Shown piece after piece: positions 36,120-46,225 of a DNA stretch of 64,000 nucleotides. The DNA lies in the NCBI GenBank assembly GCA_017163975.1, contig JAFFSR010000346.1, positions 1,426,501 through 1,490,500 on the forward strand, read 5' to 3'. How positions within the stretch are numbered: position 1 is the first letter of the stretch; each line of letters begins with the position of its first letter. The notes beneath the pieces are model-generated. The model was not told the origin of the DNA. It worked only from the letters and a program-made list of their open reading frames with translations, and did not search any database. The position numbers and the translations under genes are program-made. Source of the stretch: Anastatus disparis. Taxonomy: Eukaryota > Arthropoda > Insecta > Hymenoptera > Eupelmidae.

Positions 36120-37538
36120 TCATTTCTCGGTCATCGTCACGAGAAGCAGATCTACGGACTCGTTCTTGACGATCAGGACTTGGCTGGCGAGTGCGGGTTG
36201 GAGTGCGGGGTCGACGACTCGAACTCCTTGGCCTTCGATCTCGCGCTGTGCCTCTTCCATTTCTATCTCTTTCTCTCTCTCTCTCTCTCTTTGAGGTATC
36301 GTAGTAGGGTTTTCCCTTGGTGGTGGTTGGGAATTCCCTCGCTGCCTTGACGGTGATCTTCTTCCACGATTCCTGCTCCGCATATATTCCACATGCGCTC
36401 CACTACAACGTGGACAGCTGGTCAGATCCTCGTACCTTCTACCACAGTTGTAGCAGAAGGCATCCACAAAAGCACAAGGATAATCAAACCTAGAATGTCC
36501 CAGCTGCCAGCAGTTGTAGCAAGCATACGGTGGCGGGTCCGGATGAGGCTCAGTAGGGATTGGCTTTAAATCCCCAAAGAGAGCTCCCCTTGTTTTCACC
36601 GGAAGCGGTGGTCGACTCCGACTTTGGCTCCTGGCTCGATTCTCTCTCGCTCGATGGTGGACTGGTCCTGGTGGAGGCGAAGGTGACGCTCTTCTAGGTG
36701 ATGGGCTTTGAGCGGAGTAATAATCGTCCAGTTGGAGTTGACGTCGAGAGTTGTTACTCCGCTCTCGGCTGCGTCGAGGTGGACTGACGCGCGTTCCTAA
36801 CGGAGAAAAAGTGACCATCTCTTCAGGCTCGGGTTCATACTCATCTTCGCCTCTATCCCAGGCCAGGCAAACTACAACACCAGCACTCTCCACTGGAAGA
36901 TAACGAGGATCCTGCTGGAGTAGTATATCCTCCAATTCCTTCTCCGCTTCTCTACTTTCTCTCTCTTCAAGGCTCTCTATGATGGCTGAGACCGTGTCCA
37001 AAGCCACTATTTCAGCCTCCTCCTTCCTTTTCTTCTTCTCTTCTTTCCTCTCTTCTTCTCCAGATCTCGACTGAGGATTAGCAATGGTGATAAGGAGAGT
37101 AGACTCCTCCTCATCACCCCTCTTAAGCTCTTCCAACGTGGCTTGGCCCGTTTTAAGAAGCCACTGATCTGCTGCTTTCCTCATCTCCTTTTCTTTTTCT
37201 TCTTTCTCTTGTTCTCGAAATCTTTCAAATCTCACTCTCTCTTTCTTCTTCTTCAGCAGCGAGACGCAACTCGTACTCAAGCTGGTCTGCCCAACTATTA
37301 GGGTTAATTGCAGGGGAAGGAGATTAATCTCGCCTCCGGGTCCTCTCTTCCAATTCAACCTCATCAGCCCACGTGAGTACACGATGAGCCAAAGGATGGA
37401 ATTCCGGCTCAGCCTGATGGCCTGGGCTAGGTGCACCACGTGATCCCATGGATGGCGACTTCCTACCTGCACGTCTTGACATCTGTTAACATAAGTAAAA
37501 TAAAAGAAAAATTTCACTAAGGAACTCTGTCTCAACAT
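36120..37538 (-). CDS. ORF3: charged, zinc-knuckle protein downstream of integrase
   Basis: A minus-strand frame of 472 codons to a stop at 36120. Residues about 95-230 are a Glu/Lys/Arg-rich likely coiled coil, followed by an Arg/Ser/Pro-rich basic stretch. Then come CYNCWQLGHSRFDYPC (a CCHC-like knuckle, with five rather than four residues before the last Cys), CYNCGRRYEDLTSCPRC and a final Ser/Arg-rich tail. The first ~95 residues look out of frame. A better start is ATG at 37480-37482, directly preceded by a TTTTACTTATGTTAACAG acceptor-like sequence, with frame changes before the coiled coil. The third ORF of gypsy elements is usually env; this has no signal peptide or membrane anchor and looks like a nucleic-acid-binding protein. 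Family not recognised. Confidence 0.65.
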   Translation of the reverse strand: MLRQSSLVKFFFYFTYVNRCQDVQVGSRHPWDHVVHLAQAIRLSRNSILWLIVYSRGLMRLNWKRGPGGEINLLPLQLTLIVGQTSLSTSCVSLLKKKKERVRFERFREQEKEEKEKEMRKAADQWLLKTGQATLEELKRGDEEESTLLITIANPQSRSGEEERKEEKKKRKEEAEIVALDTVSAIIESLEERESREAEKELEDILLQQDPRYLPVESAGVVVCLAWDRGEDEYEPEPEEMVTFSPLGTRVSPPRRSRERSNNSRRQLQLDDYYSAQSPSPRRASPSPPPGPVHHRARENRARSQSRSRPPLPVKTRGALFGDLKPIPTEPHPDPPPYACYNCWQLGHSRFDYPCAFVDAFCYNCGRRYEDLTSCPRCSGAHVEYMRSRNRGRRSPSRQRGNSQPPPRENPTTIPQREREREKEIEMEEAQREIEGQGVRVVDPALQPALASQVLIVKNESVDLLLVTMTEK

Positions 37539-37678
37539 GCTTTACTACCGACGGAACAACACTTACTATTGGTTATCTCGAGGCACGAACCAACACCAAG
37601 ACAACACAGCTCTCGAATTACACTTAAAATAACATGCTCTCGAAAAAGAAATTTATAAAATAAGGGTTTTTACTGATC

Positions 37679-38446
37679 TCAATTTGTTCGCGGGGGTAAA
37701 AATCGTTTTAACTCGGATACGTGTACCTTCGCATTTCTGCGACTACCTTCCATCTCTAAAACATATACTACAGGTGATTTTACCTCAATAATACGAAATG
37801 GACCTTCATATTTAGGGGCTAACTTCGCAGAGAAACCTTGTGCTCCTTTTGATAACACCTGCGTTTTTCTCAACACTTGATCTCCTACATTAAACCTTAT
37901 ATCTTTTTTATTCTGGTCATATCTCTTAGCTTGTTTATTTTGAGCTTCATCTATATGTCTAGCTATCAAGTCTCTCAGAGCATCTAACCTTTTTAATCCA
38001 TCCTTCCAGATTTCTGGATCTAATTTTAGCTTAGGTCCTCTGGTCTCGATTTCTCTTCGTAAACTCTTCACTGGTGCAGGATTACGACCATAATTTAGAA
38101 ATGCTGGTGATACTTTTGTTGAAGCTTGTGTAGCTGTATTAACCGCATGTCTGAACTCATGTAGATGCTTGTCCCAGTCTCGATGGTCTGACACAACGAA
38201 AATAGAAATCATGGTTTTCAACGTTCTATTTGTTCTCTCGACTGGGTTGGCCTGGGGGTGATATGGTGGAGTAGTTACATGTTTTACACCATATTCATCT
38301 AATGTACTCTTGAACCACTTATTGTCAAACTCTTTACCATTATCAGTAAGTAAATAATCAGGAGCTTCCCATCTGAATAATATCAGCTCTTCAAATGCTT
38401 TCGAGACTCCTTTACCATCTGCAGTTCTCAATGGTTTTAGCTCTAT
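37679..38446 (-). pseudogene. Integrase C-part, after an in-frame stop
   Basis: Continues the pol frame after TAG at 38447-38449. It contains TDNGKEFDNKWFK (second catalytic Asp), PPYHPQANPVERTNR (catalytic Glu), and a C-terminal GPFRIIEV segment like the GPY/F module of Ty3 integrases, ending LPPRTN. The normal domain order is kept; the single nonsense change separates the two halves of integrase. Confidence 0.9.
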
Positions 38447-41170
38447 CTAGCGAGTGAACAAATCTTGGAACACTAGTACATATTTATACTGGTTCTTGCT
38501 CTTAGGAAACTCCATGCAATCAGCTGCTACTACAGCCCATGGTCTCTCGACAATTCTCTTTCCCATTAAACCTTGAGCACCTGTTTGCATCACCTTATAT
38601 CTCTGACACTCTGAACACTGCTGGATATATGAATTTATGTCATACCACGCTCCTGGCCAATAATATTCTCTAATCACCCGATCATAAGTTTTCTCTATAC
38701 CAAAATGTTCTGATAAGGCTTCTCGATGGGCATCACTTATCACTCTCTCTCGATACTCTGTTGGTACCACTAATCTCCAGCCTTCTTCTCGAAAAGTCAC
38801 TGGATCTAGTAACCTATCTCTTTTAAAGTAATACAATAAATCATCTTCCAATTTCCAATTTGGAAACTTTCTAGGAAAATGTTTCACTTCCTCTACTCTC
38901 GATAGATACCATGGATCTTCAATAGTGGTTAAACCAGCCACTTCTTCATTTTCTAACTCGAAACCTCTCGATAAAGCATCTGGGACATGATTAAGAGCAC
39001 CTTTTCTGTGTATAATCTCGAAATCCCATTGCTGTAACTCTAAAACCCAACGAGCAAGCCAACCAGTTTGATCTTTAAGATTTCTGAGCCATTTAAGAGC
39101 GCTATGGTCGGTGTATACTGTGAAGTGATATCCATCTAGATAAGGTCTCAGCTTCTTTATTGCCCATAATAATGCAAGACCCTCTTTCTCAGTTACCGTA
39201 TAATTTTTCTCTGCTTTATTCAAGACTCGACTAATATACACTATAGGGTGATCCCCATCTTCACTTTCTTGTGTTAGCACAGCTCCTATGGCATAATCGC
39301 TAGCATCGCAATGTACCGAAAATGGCTTACTGAAATCTGGTCTGGCTAACACTGGTGCTTGAGTAAGTGCTCTTTTTAGGTTCTCGAAAGCTTGCGCTTG
39401 ATCCTCACCCCAGGTCCAGGTTTGACCTTTCTGAAGTAGTTTCACCAACGGAATCTTTATCTCTGACTCGTTCTCTATGAATCTCGAATACCAACCCACC
39501 ATACCCAAGAAACGTCTTAATTGTTTAATAGTTTTAGGAGTAGGATAATTTAGCACTGGTGAAATTCTCTCTGAATCTGGTCTCAACCCATCTCTATCTA
39601 GTTTGTATCCCAGGTAAGTTACACTCGAACAACAAAATTCACATTTTTCATTGTTTACAACTAGACCTGCACTCACTAATCTCTTTAACACAATTTCAAC
39701 CCATATTATATGTTGTTCGAACGTTTCGGTCACGATAATGATATCATCTAGATATCCAAAGATATGTGGCTCGAATTCTGGACCAAATAAGGCGTCAACA
39801 AGCTTTTGGAAGGTCATTGGTGCGTTAGTTAGGCCAAATAGGAGACGTTTGAATTGGAATAGCCCCAATCCAGACACTGCAAATGCTGTGTACTTACGAC
39901 TCTCATGGCTCAACATTACCTGGAAATACGCCTGCTCTAGATCTATTTTAGTAATATATCTTGCTTTCCTTAATTTGTCTAAAATAGAATCCATACTCTG
40001 CATTGGATAAGCATCAGGTTTAGTGCCTTTATTCACATCTCGGAAATCCACACAAAACCTATACTTTCCATTAGGTTTCCTGGCAATTACCGGCTCACTA
40101 CTCCATTCACTCGCTGATTTCTCGATAATATACTGCTCTAGCATTCTCTTGACCTCTTCTTGTGCCACTTGAAGTTTGTATGGTGACGTCCGTCTTGGGC
40201 GTTGTTTAATCGGCCTAACTCCAGGCTCGATCTCTATATGATGCTCTATTAAGGTAGTGATTCCTGGTACTTTTGATGGTGGTGGTAAGATTCGCTTAGC
40301 CAAATCTTTCACTGTTTTCTCTTGATCTTCTGTGATCTCAACTATCCCAGCGCACTCTCCAAAAATATCTGCTTTACTCTCAGAACGATGATTTGAAAAT
40401 TTTCTCCACTCTCCATCTGGAACTCTCCATAAATCTTGACCTAATTTTACCTCTAAGTCCCATTTTCTATGAACATCCATACCAAGAACCATATCGTGTT
40501 CCATTTGTCTTGCAACCTTGAGCTCCATGGGTTGTACCACTCCATCAACGTCTAATATGACCTCTAGTACACCCAACAGTTTTGATATGGCTCCAGTTAC
40601 TGTCTTAATTGATAAATTGCTAGGTTTTAATCTGTCTCGGAATTTCTCTCCAATCTTTGGCCCAACTAGTGTAATCATCGCACCTGGGTCAAATAAAGTT
40701 AGGTATTTCTCTCCTCCTAACTCGATTTGCAAGTAATTTCTATTTTCTGACGTCGATCCTGCAACTTTTCTATGTATATTCTCAGCATCTCTTTTCTCTG
40801 TCGTACTTGGTACGACTTTTCCCCCCTCTTGGACTGTTGAAGGTGAAGCAACGTCTTCAACAGACCGATCAGGAACCACCTTAGGACCTGGAACACTGCT
40901 CTCAGCTGGGTTCGAGAAATTTAATTGCTGCACTAATTCTCTTACAGCTTCTCTTATATGCTCTTGAGATGGATTTTCTTCAGCATTCTGAGATATCTCA
41001 CGATCCTGATTTATACTCTGAACAGGTTCTTTAGCAGGTTGTCTCTCAGTTACTATTTCTAGTATTGTTTCTCTTTTATCTCTTAATTCTGTCTCTGTTT
41101 CTCTTTGCCCTAAATTGGTATTCTCTTTATTAATATTCTCAGTATCTCGATTTACTATATTAATATTCTC
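38447..41170 (-). pseudogene. Ty3-type pol: protease, RT, RNase H and integrase N-part
   Basis: An open frame from about 41170; the first Met is at 40933. Protease: LFDPGAMITLVG (40679-40690 for DPGA, where DTG or DSG is usual). RT: KPNGKYRFCVDFRDVN, then GYLDDIIIV (YLDD at 39743-39754). RNase H: HCDASDYAIGAVL and YTDHSALKWL. Integrase zinc site: H...H then CSECQRYK. First catalytic Asp in AADCMEFP. The frame then ends at TAG 38447-38449 inside the integrase core. Upstream of protease is a Glu/Asn/Thr-rich spacer with one stop near 41180. Confidence 0.9.
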
Positions 41171-41301
41171 TGCATCTCAATTCTCTGTATTAATATTCTC
41201 TGTCTCTTGACTCTGGGTGTTCTCATTGATTTCTCTCTCTTGTGTTTTCTCTTTTATATTGTTCGCCCTTGCTTGATTATTTAGGATCATAGAGGGCGAT
41301 T

Positions 41302-41553
41302 CTACGTTCCTGTTTGGCCGTTTCCTAAAAACCTACGAATGTGAGCACAGTTCTTACACGTATGCAGAGTTACACCTCCGGCTCCACACCCTTGGTAGCT
41401 AAGATTTGATGGTGCTCTATTGGCATTCTGACTCCCCTCTCGATTATTCGATGCTCTATTTGGACATTCGAATGAAGAATGACCTATTTGAGAACACGAA
41501 TAACAGGTGCGTTTTGCACATTGTGAAGTTCTACGTCCAACAGTATGGCACAC
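41302..41553 (-). pseudogene. Gag C-terminal fragment with zinc knuckle
   Basis: Minus-strand frame with CYSCSQIGHSSFECP, a canonical C-x2-C-x4-H-x4-C knuckle, and a second, degenerate cysteine cluster (CGAGGVTLHTCKNCAH). The matrix and capsid parts are missing because homology ends near 41635 at the satellite. Confidence 0.75.
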
Positions 41554-41635
41554 ATGACATTCACCATAAAAAACCGATGAGTCTACTCTATTAGAAGGTC
41601 CATAATTATTATTTGTTTAAAAATATTTATAATAT

Positions 41636-42905
41636 ATCTCCGTTTCTCCGTCTCCAAGTGTTTTCGTTTCCCTGTCTTTGTCTCTTCGTCTCCGTTCTTC
41701 CATCTTTGTCTTTTTGTCTCCGTTTTTTTATCTTTGTCTTTTCGTTTTCGTTTCTCTGTCTTTGTCTCTCCGTCTCCGTCTCTCCGTCTTTGTCTCTCCG
41801 TCTTCCTCTTCGTCTTTGTCTCTCCATCTCGGTCTCTCTATCTCCGTTTCTTCGTCTCCATGTGTTTCCGTTTCTCCGTCTCCGTCTCCCTGTCTCCGTT
41901 TCTCTGTCTCCGTTTCTCCGTCTCCGTTTTCATTTCTCCGTCTCTTTCTCTCTGTTTCTGTCACTCCGTCTCTGTTTCTCCGTCTCCGCCTCACCACCTC
42001 CGTCTCTTTGTCTCCATTCTTTGGTCCTTGTATCTTTGTCCCGCTTTTTTCATCTTTGTCTTTTCGTTTCCGTTCCCCCGTCTTTGTCTCTCCGTCTTTG
42101 TCCCTCCGTCTTTGTCTCTATGCCGCCGTCTCTATCTTTCTGTCTCTATGTTACCGTTTCTCCGTATCCGTCTCTCCGTATCCGTCTCTATATTTCCGTC
42201 TCCCTCTTCGTCTCCATCTCCGTCTCTCTGTCTTCCTCTCCGTCTTTGTCTTTCCATCTCGGTCTCTCAATCTCCGTTTCTCCGTCTTCAAGTGTTTTCG
42301 TTTCCCTGTCTCCGTCTCTTCGTCACCGTTCTTCCATCTTTGTTTTTTTGTCTCCGTTTTTTTATCTTTGTCTTTTCGTTTTCGTTTCTCTGTCTTTGTC
42401 TCTCCGTCTCCGTCTCTCCGTCTTCCTCTTCATCTTTGTCTCTCCATTTTGGTCTCTCTATCTCCGTTTCTTCGTCTCCATGTGTTTCCGTTTCTCTGTC
42501 TCCGTTTTTCTGTCTCCGTCTCTTCGTCTCCATGTGTTTCCGTTTCTCTGTCTCCGACTCTCTGTCTCCGTCTTTCTGTCTCCGTCTCTTCGTCTCCGTT
42601 CTTCCATCTTTGTCTCTTCGTCTCCGTTTTTTTGGGTTTGTCTATTTGTCTCTATTTCTCTGTCTTTGTCTCTTTTTCTCTGTTAATCTGTTTTCGTCTC
42701 TTTGTTTCCGTCTCTGTCTCTTTGTCTATGTCTCTATCTCCGTTTCTTTGTCTCCGTCTCTACTCTTTTGCTTTCGTCTCTCCCTATCCTCCTTTTCATC
42801 TCTCTGTCTCCGTTCGTTACTTTTTGTTCCTCTGTTCTGTGTCTTATTTTCCCGTCTCTGTCTTTTCGTCTGCGTGTCCATCTCCCTGTCTTCCTATTTA
42901 TGAAA
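41636..42905 (+). repeat. Pyrimidine-rich satellite, (TCTCCGTCTTTG)-like units
   Basis: About 1.27 kb of almost pure C/T with G every sixth base on the plus strand, built from GTCTCC, GTCTCT, GTCTTT and GTTTCT hexamers. A higher-order repeat is visible: a block of ~190 bp at 41655-41850 recurs at 42285-42480 (offset about 630 bp). Because the hexamer keeps phase, all three plus frames stay open for 350-410 codons; these are repeat artefacts. Confidence 0.9.
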
Positions 42906-43389
42906 TTGTTCCGTGACTCCGACGCCGCCCTTTGACTCTGTTTCTTTGCTTCTATTTATACACACGTAGGTCTACACATTGATGCTGATGTTTGAGTTGA
43001 TGATGGAGATGATGATATGTTTATTTTTTAATGAATTTCAAATTTTACGTTTTGTCCCAGATCTGTTTACAGGTCTCATCAGTAAAGCTTTGTGAGAGAA
43101 GACAATCTGAAAAAATAGCCATTTTTATAGTTCATTCTGATTAAAAGCAAAAATTATAGATAGATATTTTCACTTCTGAACTTATATTTGTAATTAATTA
43201 GAAGCATTTCGAGAAATCATCAACTGAAGCTTTTATTGTGAGCGCATCAAGGCTCGATTCTTTGTGATTATTTTTAATTATATTTTTTTTTATTATTTGA
43301 TTTATTCAGATTATCTTCTTTATTATAACAGATCCTGCTTTAGACATTACTTTTAATTATAAGTTCAGTTCTTTTTTGCTTAGCAATAA
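42906..43389. other. Unassigned intronic DNA
   Basis: No coding sequence or repeat recognised. Confidence 0.4.
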
Positions 43390-43885
43390 TATTAATATCC
43401 GCGTTTCTTTAATTACCCAGCGCTTACAATAGCAGTCGTGTAATTTTCATTATACAACGTTTACAATAAAAGTCGCATTTTATCAATAACAATGTGCTCA
43501 CATTGGCGGTCGAGTTCCTTTAACTACACAGCGTTGAAAATAAAGCAACCGCGGATACTTAATTACATAGCGCTTGCAATAGCAGCTACGTATTTTCAAC
43601 CACACATTGTTTAAAACAGCAGACGCGAATTTGTAACTGCACAGCGCTCAAAAAAGCAACTGTAAATTCTTAATTACATAGCGTTTACAATAGCAGCCGC
43701 GTTTCTTTAACCACACAGCGCTCAGTATAGCAGCCGCGAATTTGTTATTACACAGCGCTTTCAACAGTTGTTGTGTTTTTTAACTACACAGTATTCACAA
43801 TAGCAGCCACATTCTCTCAACCACACAAGTCTTCAAATAGCTGCTAAGAATTTTTAATTACACAGCGCTTACAATAGTTGTTGCG
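43390..43885 (+). repeat. Degenerate tandem repeat, unit about 55-60 bp
   Basis: Eight or so copies with the core ACACAGCGCTTACAATAGCA followed by GCCGCGAATTTTTAATTA-like sequence; spacing varies and copies are diverged. It lies directly beside the Helitron helicase fragment and could be its non-coding 3' part. No function is evident. Confidence 0.75.
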
Positions 43886-44235
43886 TTTTTCATTTTTCAC
43901 CTATTCCGCTGTTTGCACTAATATTACATATTGTGTCTTCAGATATGTTCAACGGTAATTTTAATACTGTATGTACTGTCACACCGTTTTGTAATAAATT
44001 AGTCGCTATACCTGTCCATGATACAATTAAATAGTTGATTTTATGAATATTTAAATAAGTTATAATTGTATCCAATAAGTACCTTCTACCACTTCCGCCT
44101 GGACCGTCTATATATACTTTTCAGTGCAGTTCGTATTCAATGAATTTATTACTGTATTAAAAATAGCCGTTTGAGCATTTGTTAGAGTATCAATGATTGA
44201 CCCAATATTATTAACATTTTTTACTGTACTATATT
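43886..44235 (-). pseudogene. Helitron helicase N-part, frame-shifted
   Basis: The minus strand reads SIIDTLTNAQTAIFNTVINS, then after a frame change YIDGPGGSGRRYLLDTI (Walker A; the invariant Lys-Thr of GKT is replaced), then SWTGIATNLLQNGVTVHTVL (helicase motif Ia region) and KLPLNIS. The changed Walker A and the frameshift make it non-functional. Confidence 0.85.
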
Positions 44236-44506
44236 AAATTCCTTTATTTTTAACCGACTTCAAAAAGGAGGAGGTTCTCAATTCGACTGAATTTTTTTTT
44301 TTTTTTTTTTATGTCTGTTACCTCATAACTTCGTCATTTCTTAACCGATTCAAAAAAACTTTTTCTTATCTGATAGAGAATGTCTGCAGGAAGGTCCCAT
44401 ACGTGTCCTATAATTATTGGGCCAATATTCGGTTTGTATGACCCAATTATCAAATTAAGAAAAAAACCGGGTGTATTGTTTTCTCATTGCCTCCCTTATA
44501 CTTCGC

Positions 44507-44509
<3 letters not shown>

Positions 44510-44586
<77 letters not shown>

Positions 44587-44600
44587 CTCTCTCTCTCTCT
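44510..44600 (+). repeat. (CT)n microsatellite
   Basis: About 90 bp of nearly pure CT with two small interruptions, directly abutting the 5' side of the LINE fragment. Confidence 0.95.
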
Positions 44601-44605
44601 GTTGT

Positions 44606-45079
44606 GTGGTGTATGATGATCTTGCTCAAATTCTGAATCTTAAACTTCATCGTGCGCTTAATGCGTGTGTCAGATTCGTATTCGGTAATATTGGGAGACA
44701 GGATAGGATCACTCCTTTTCGCCTTCAACTTGGTTGGATATCGGTTAAAAATAGGCGGCTCTACTTTAAAATGGCACTAGCCCATGCTATTGTGTCTTAT
44801 CAAAATCCACCATATTTAGCTTCCAAGTTCCTCCGTGCAAACATAGATACAGAGGTTAGGTCATCAAATAGACTTCCTGCGAGAATGCTCATTTGCCCAG
44901 TTTTACGCACTGCTGCGATGTTAAATTCTTTTGTCTTCACAGCATCTAACTTCATAAATAATAATGTCAATCTATTTCCTGGTTTTGGAGCTGGGTTGAC
45001 CTGGGTTGTTAAAACGAGACTAATGAGCAAGTTCCTTAATGATGAGCGCACTGAGTGGCATGGCACGTTGGATGCTTGA
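44606..45079 (+). pseudogene. C-terminal end of a non-LTR retrotransposon (LINE) ORF2
   Basis: The frame reads LHRALNACVRFVFGNIGRQD, ITPFRLQLGWISVKNRRLYF and later FKNKLKS-like VKTRLMSKFLNDERTEWHG before its stop. This is the typical region after the reverse transcriptase of Jockey/CR1-like LINEs, with the pattern LQ-x-A-Q-NACVR-(I/V)-F...LGWL-x-(I/V)-x-x-RR. RT and endonuclease are missing; 5' truncation is usual for LINE copies. Confidence 0.8.
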
Positions 45080-45389
45080 AGAGCGTTGTCTATGTATACA
45101 AGCTATGCTCTACTACAGTTTTAAAATGTTGTCCTTAATGGTTGCTTTTTGTGCTGATACGAAAGTGACAATGGTAAAAATGTTACATAGATTTATTGTT
45201 GACCTTTATTTCAAATTTAATTACTTTACTTTCATCTTTATGTGATAATCTTAATTGTCTACTTATAATAGTAATCTAATTATAGAATAATTTCTATTTT
45301 GGTTTATATCGAGTCATATAAAATAAATATCTAATATGCTTATCTTATAATCTTTTACATATTGTGTATATAATCTGTAATTACGTATG

Positions 45390-45446
45390 GGCCATACGGG
45401 GTTGAACCCCATGGCCTGAAATAAAAGTATCAATCAATCAATCAAT

Positions 45447-45450
<4 letters not shown>
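45390..45450 (+). promoter_or_regulatory. LINE 3' stem-loop and (CAAT)n tail
   Basis: GGCCAT and GGGG pair with CCCC and ATGGCC around a TTGAA loop (45390-45416). A short spacer with AATAAA and then five CAAT repeats (45431-45450) follow. A 3' hairpin plus a short tandem-repeat tail instead of poly(A) is known for some LINE clades and marks the true 3' end. Confidence 0.7.

Positions 45451-45516
<66 letters not shown>
45451..45516 (+). repeat. (CT)n microsatellite after the LINE tail
   Basis: Pure CT, about 66 bp. With the (CT)n at 44510-44600 it brackets the LINE fragment, suggesting that the LINE landed within a CT tract, or that CT was duplicated as a target site. Confidence 0.95.
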
Positions 45517-45519
<3 letters not shown>

Positions 45520-45865
45520 CTGAGCTTGAATATGTATACATGCACACATAACGACACTGTGCTGTTGAGCCTTCTTTCTTTCCTGCTATATATTGCTTGG
45601 TGGTGTACTAATGCATGCGTTATGAATTAATAATAAAAGTTTAATGTAATTAGTGGGTCTACCTATATTTGCGTTTTTAGTAAGGGGATTCACTAGAAGA
45701 TAGAAAATAAAAATTTTTTAACAAAAACAAACAATTTAAAAAATTTTTAATAAATAAAAACCGACTTTAAAAGTATCGAATAAAAACAAAATTTTTTACA
45801 AAAAATAAGATTTTAAAAACATTGCACTAAAAAATGACAAATAAAAAATTTAAAAAAAAAAAAAA

Positions 45866-46195
45866 CCGACTTCAAAAAATGCACTGAAAAGTAACAAATA
45901 ATTTATTATCTTTAGAAATCATACAAATAATTGGTAAAATACAATTTTAGAAGTCGGTGTCTAATTCTAAATCTGTGGTGCGTACTCAGAACGACTTAGT
46001 TCATTTTTTCAAAAATAACGTTCACATTCATTGTTCAAAAATAACGTTTACATTTATTGTTAAAAAATAACGTTTACATTCATTGAGGAATTAGACGCCG
46101 ACTTCTAAAATTGTATTTTACCAATTATTTGTATGATTCCTAAAGATAATAAATTATTTGTTACTTTTCAGTGCATTTTTTGAAGTCGGTTATTT
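45866..46195. repeat. 330 bp palindrome with AACCGACTTC ends
   Basis: AACCGACTTCAAAAAATGCA through ATTTTAGAAGTCGG... is mirrored at 46089-46195. The loop near 46030 contains three copies of a 30 bp CATTCATTGTTAAAAAATAACGTTTA-type sequence. Probably a MITE. Confidence 0.85.
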
Positions 46196-46225
46196 TTTTG
46201 TTAAAAATTTTCAATATAGTATTCT

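Larger units (their letters stand above)
34250..41635 (-). mobile_element. Ty3/gypsy element with extra third ORF, 5'-truncated
   Basis: In minus-strand order: Gag zinc-knuckle end (41553-41302), pol with protease, RT, RNase H and integrase (about 41170-37679), ORF3 with zinc knuckles (37482-36120), polypurine tract and presumed 3' LTR. Most of gag and the 5' LTR are absent; a pyrimidine satellite begins where they should be. A stop codon in integrase and frame changes in ORF3 show it is inactive, but pol is otherwise long and open, so it is the youngest coding element here. Confidence 0.85.
44251..46195. mobile_element. Insertion bounded by AACCGACTTCAAAAA inverted ends
   Basis: The left end TTTTTAACCGACTTCAAAAA is inverted at 46180-46200 (TTTTTGAAGTCGGTTATTTT). 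Inside are (CT)n tracts, a LINE 3' end and a 330 bp palindrome at the right end. The host Helitron protein is interrupted exactly here. The AACCGACTTC end is common in insect repeats; whether the whole block is one transposon or two with similar ends is unclear. Confidence 0.55.

Noticed and set aside
39651..40736. Plus-strand frames of 119 and 72 codons opposite pol
   Set aside because: Antisense shadows of the well-supported minus-strand RT and protease.
41613..42916. Long plus-strand open frames of 357-412 codons rich in Ser/Leu/Arg/Phe
   Set aside because: They come from the pyrimidine hexamer satellite: all three plus frames are open and minus frames are also long, as expected from a repeat without T(AA/AG/GA).
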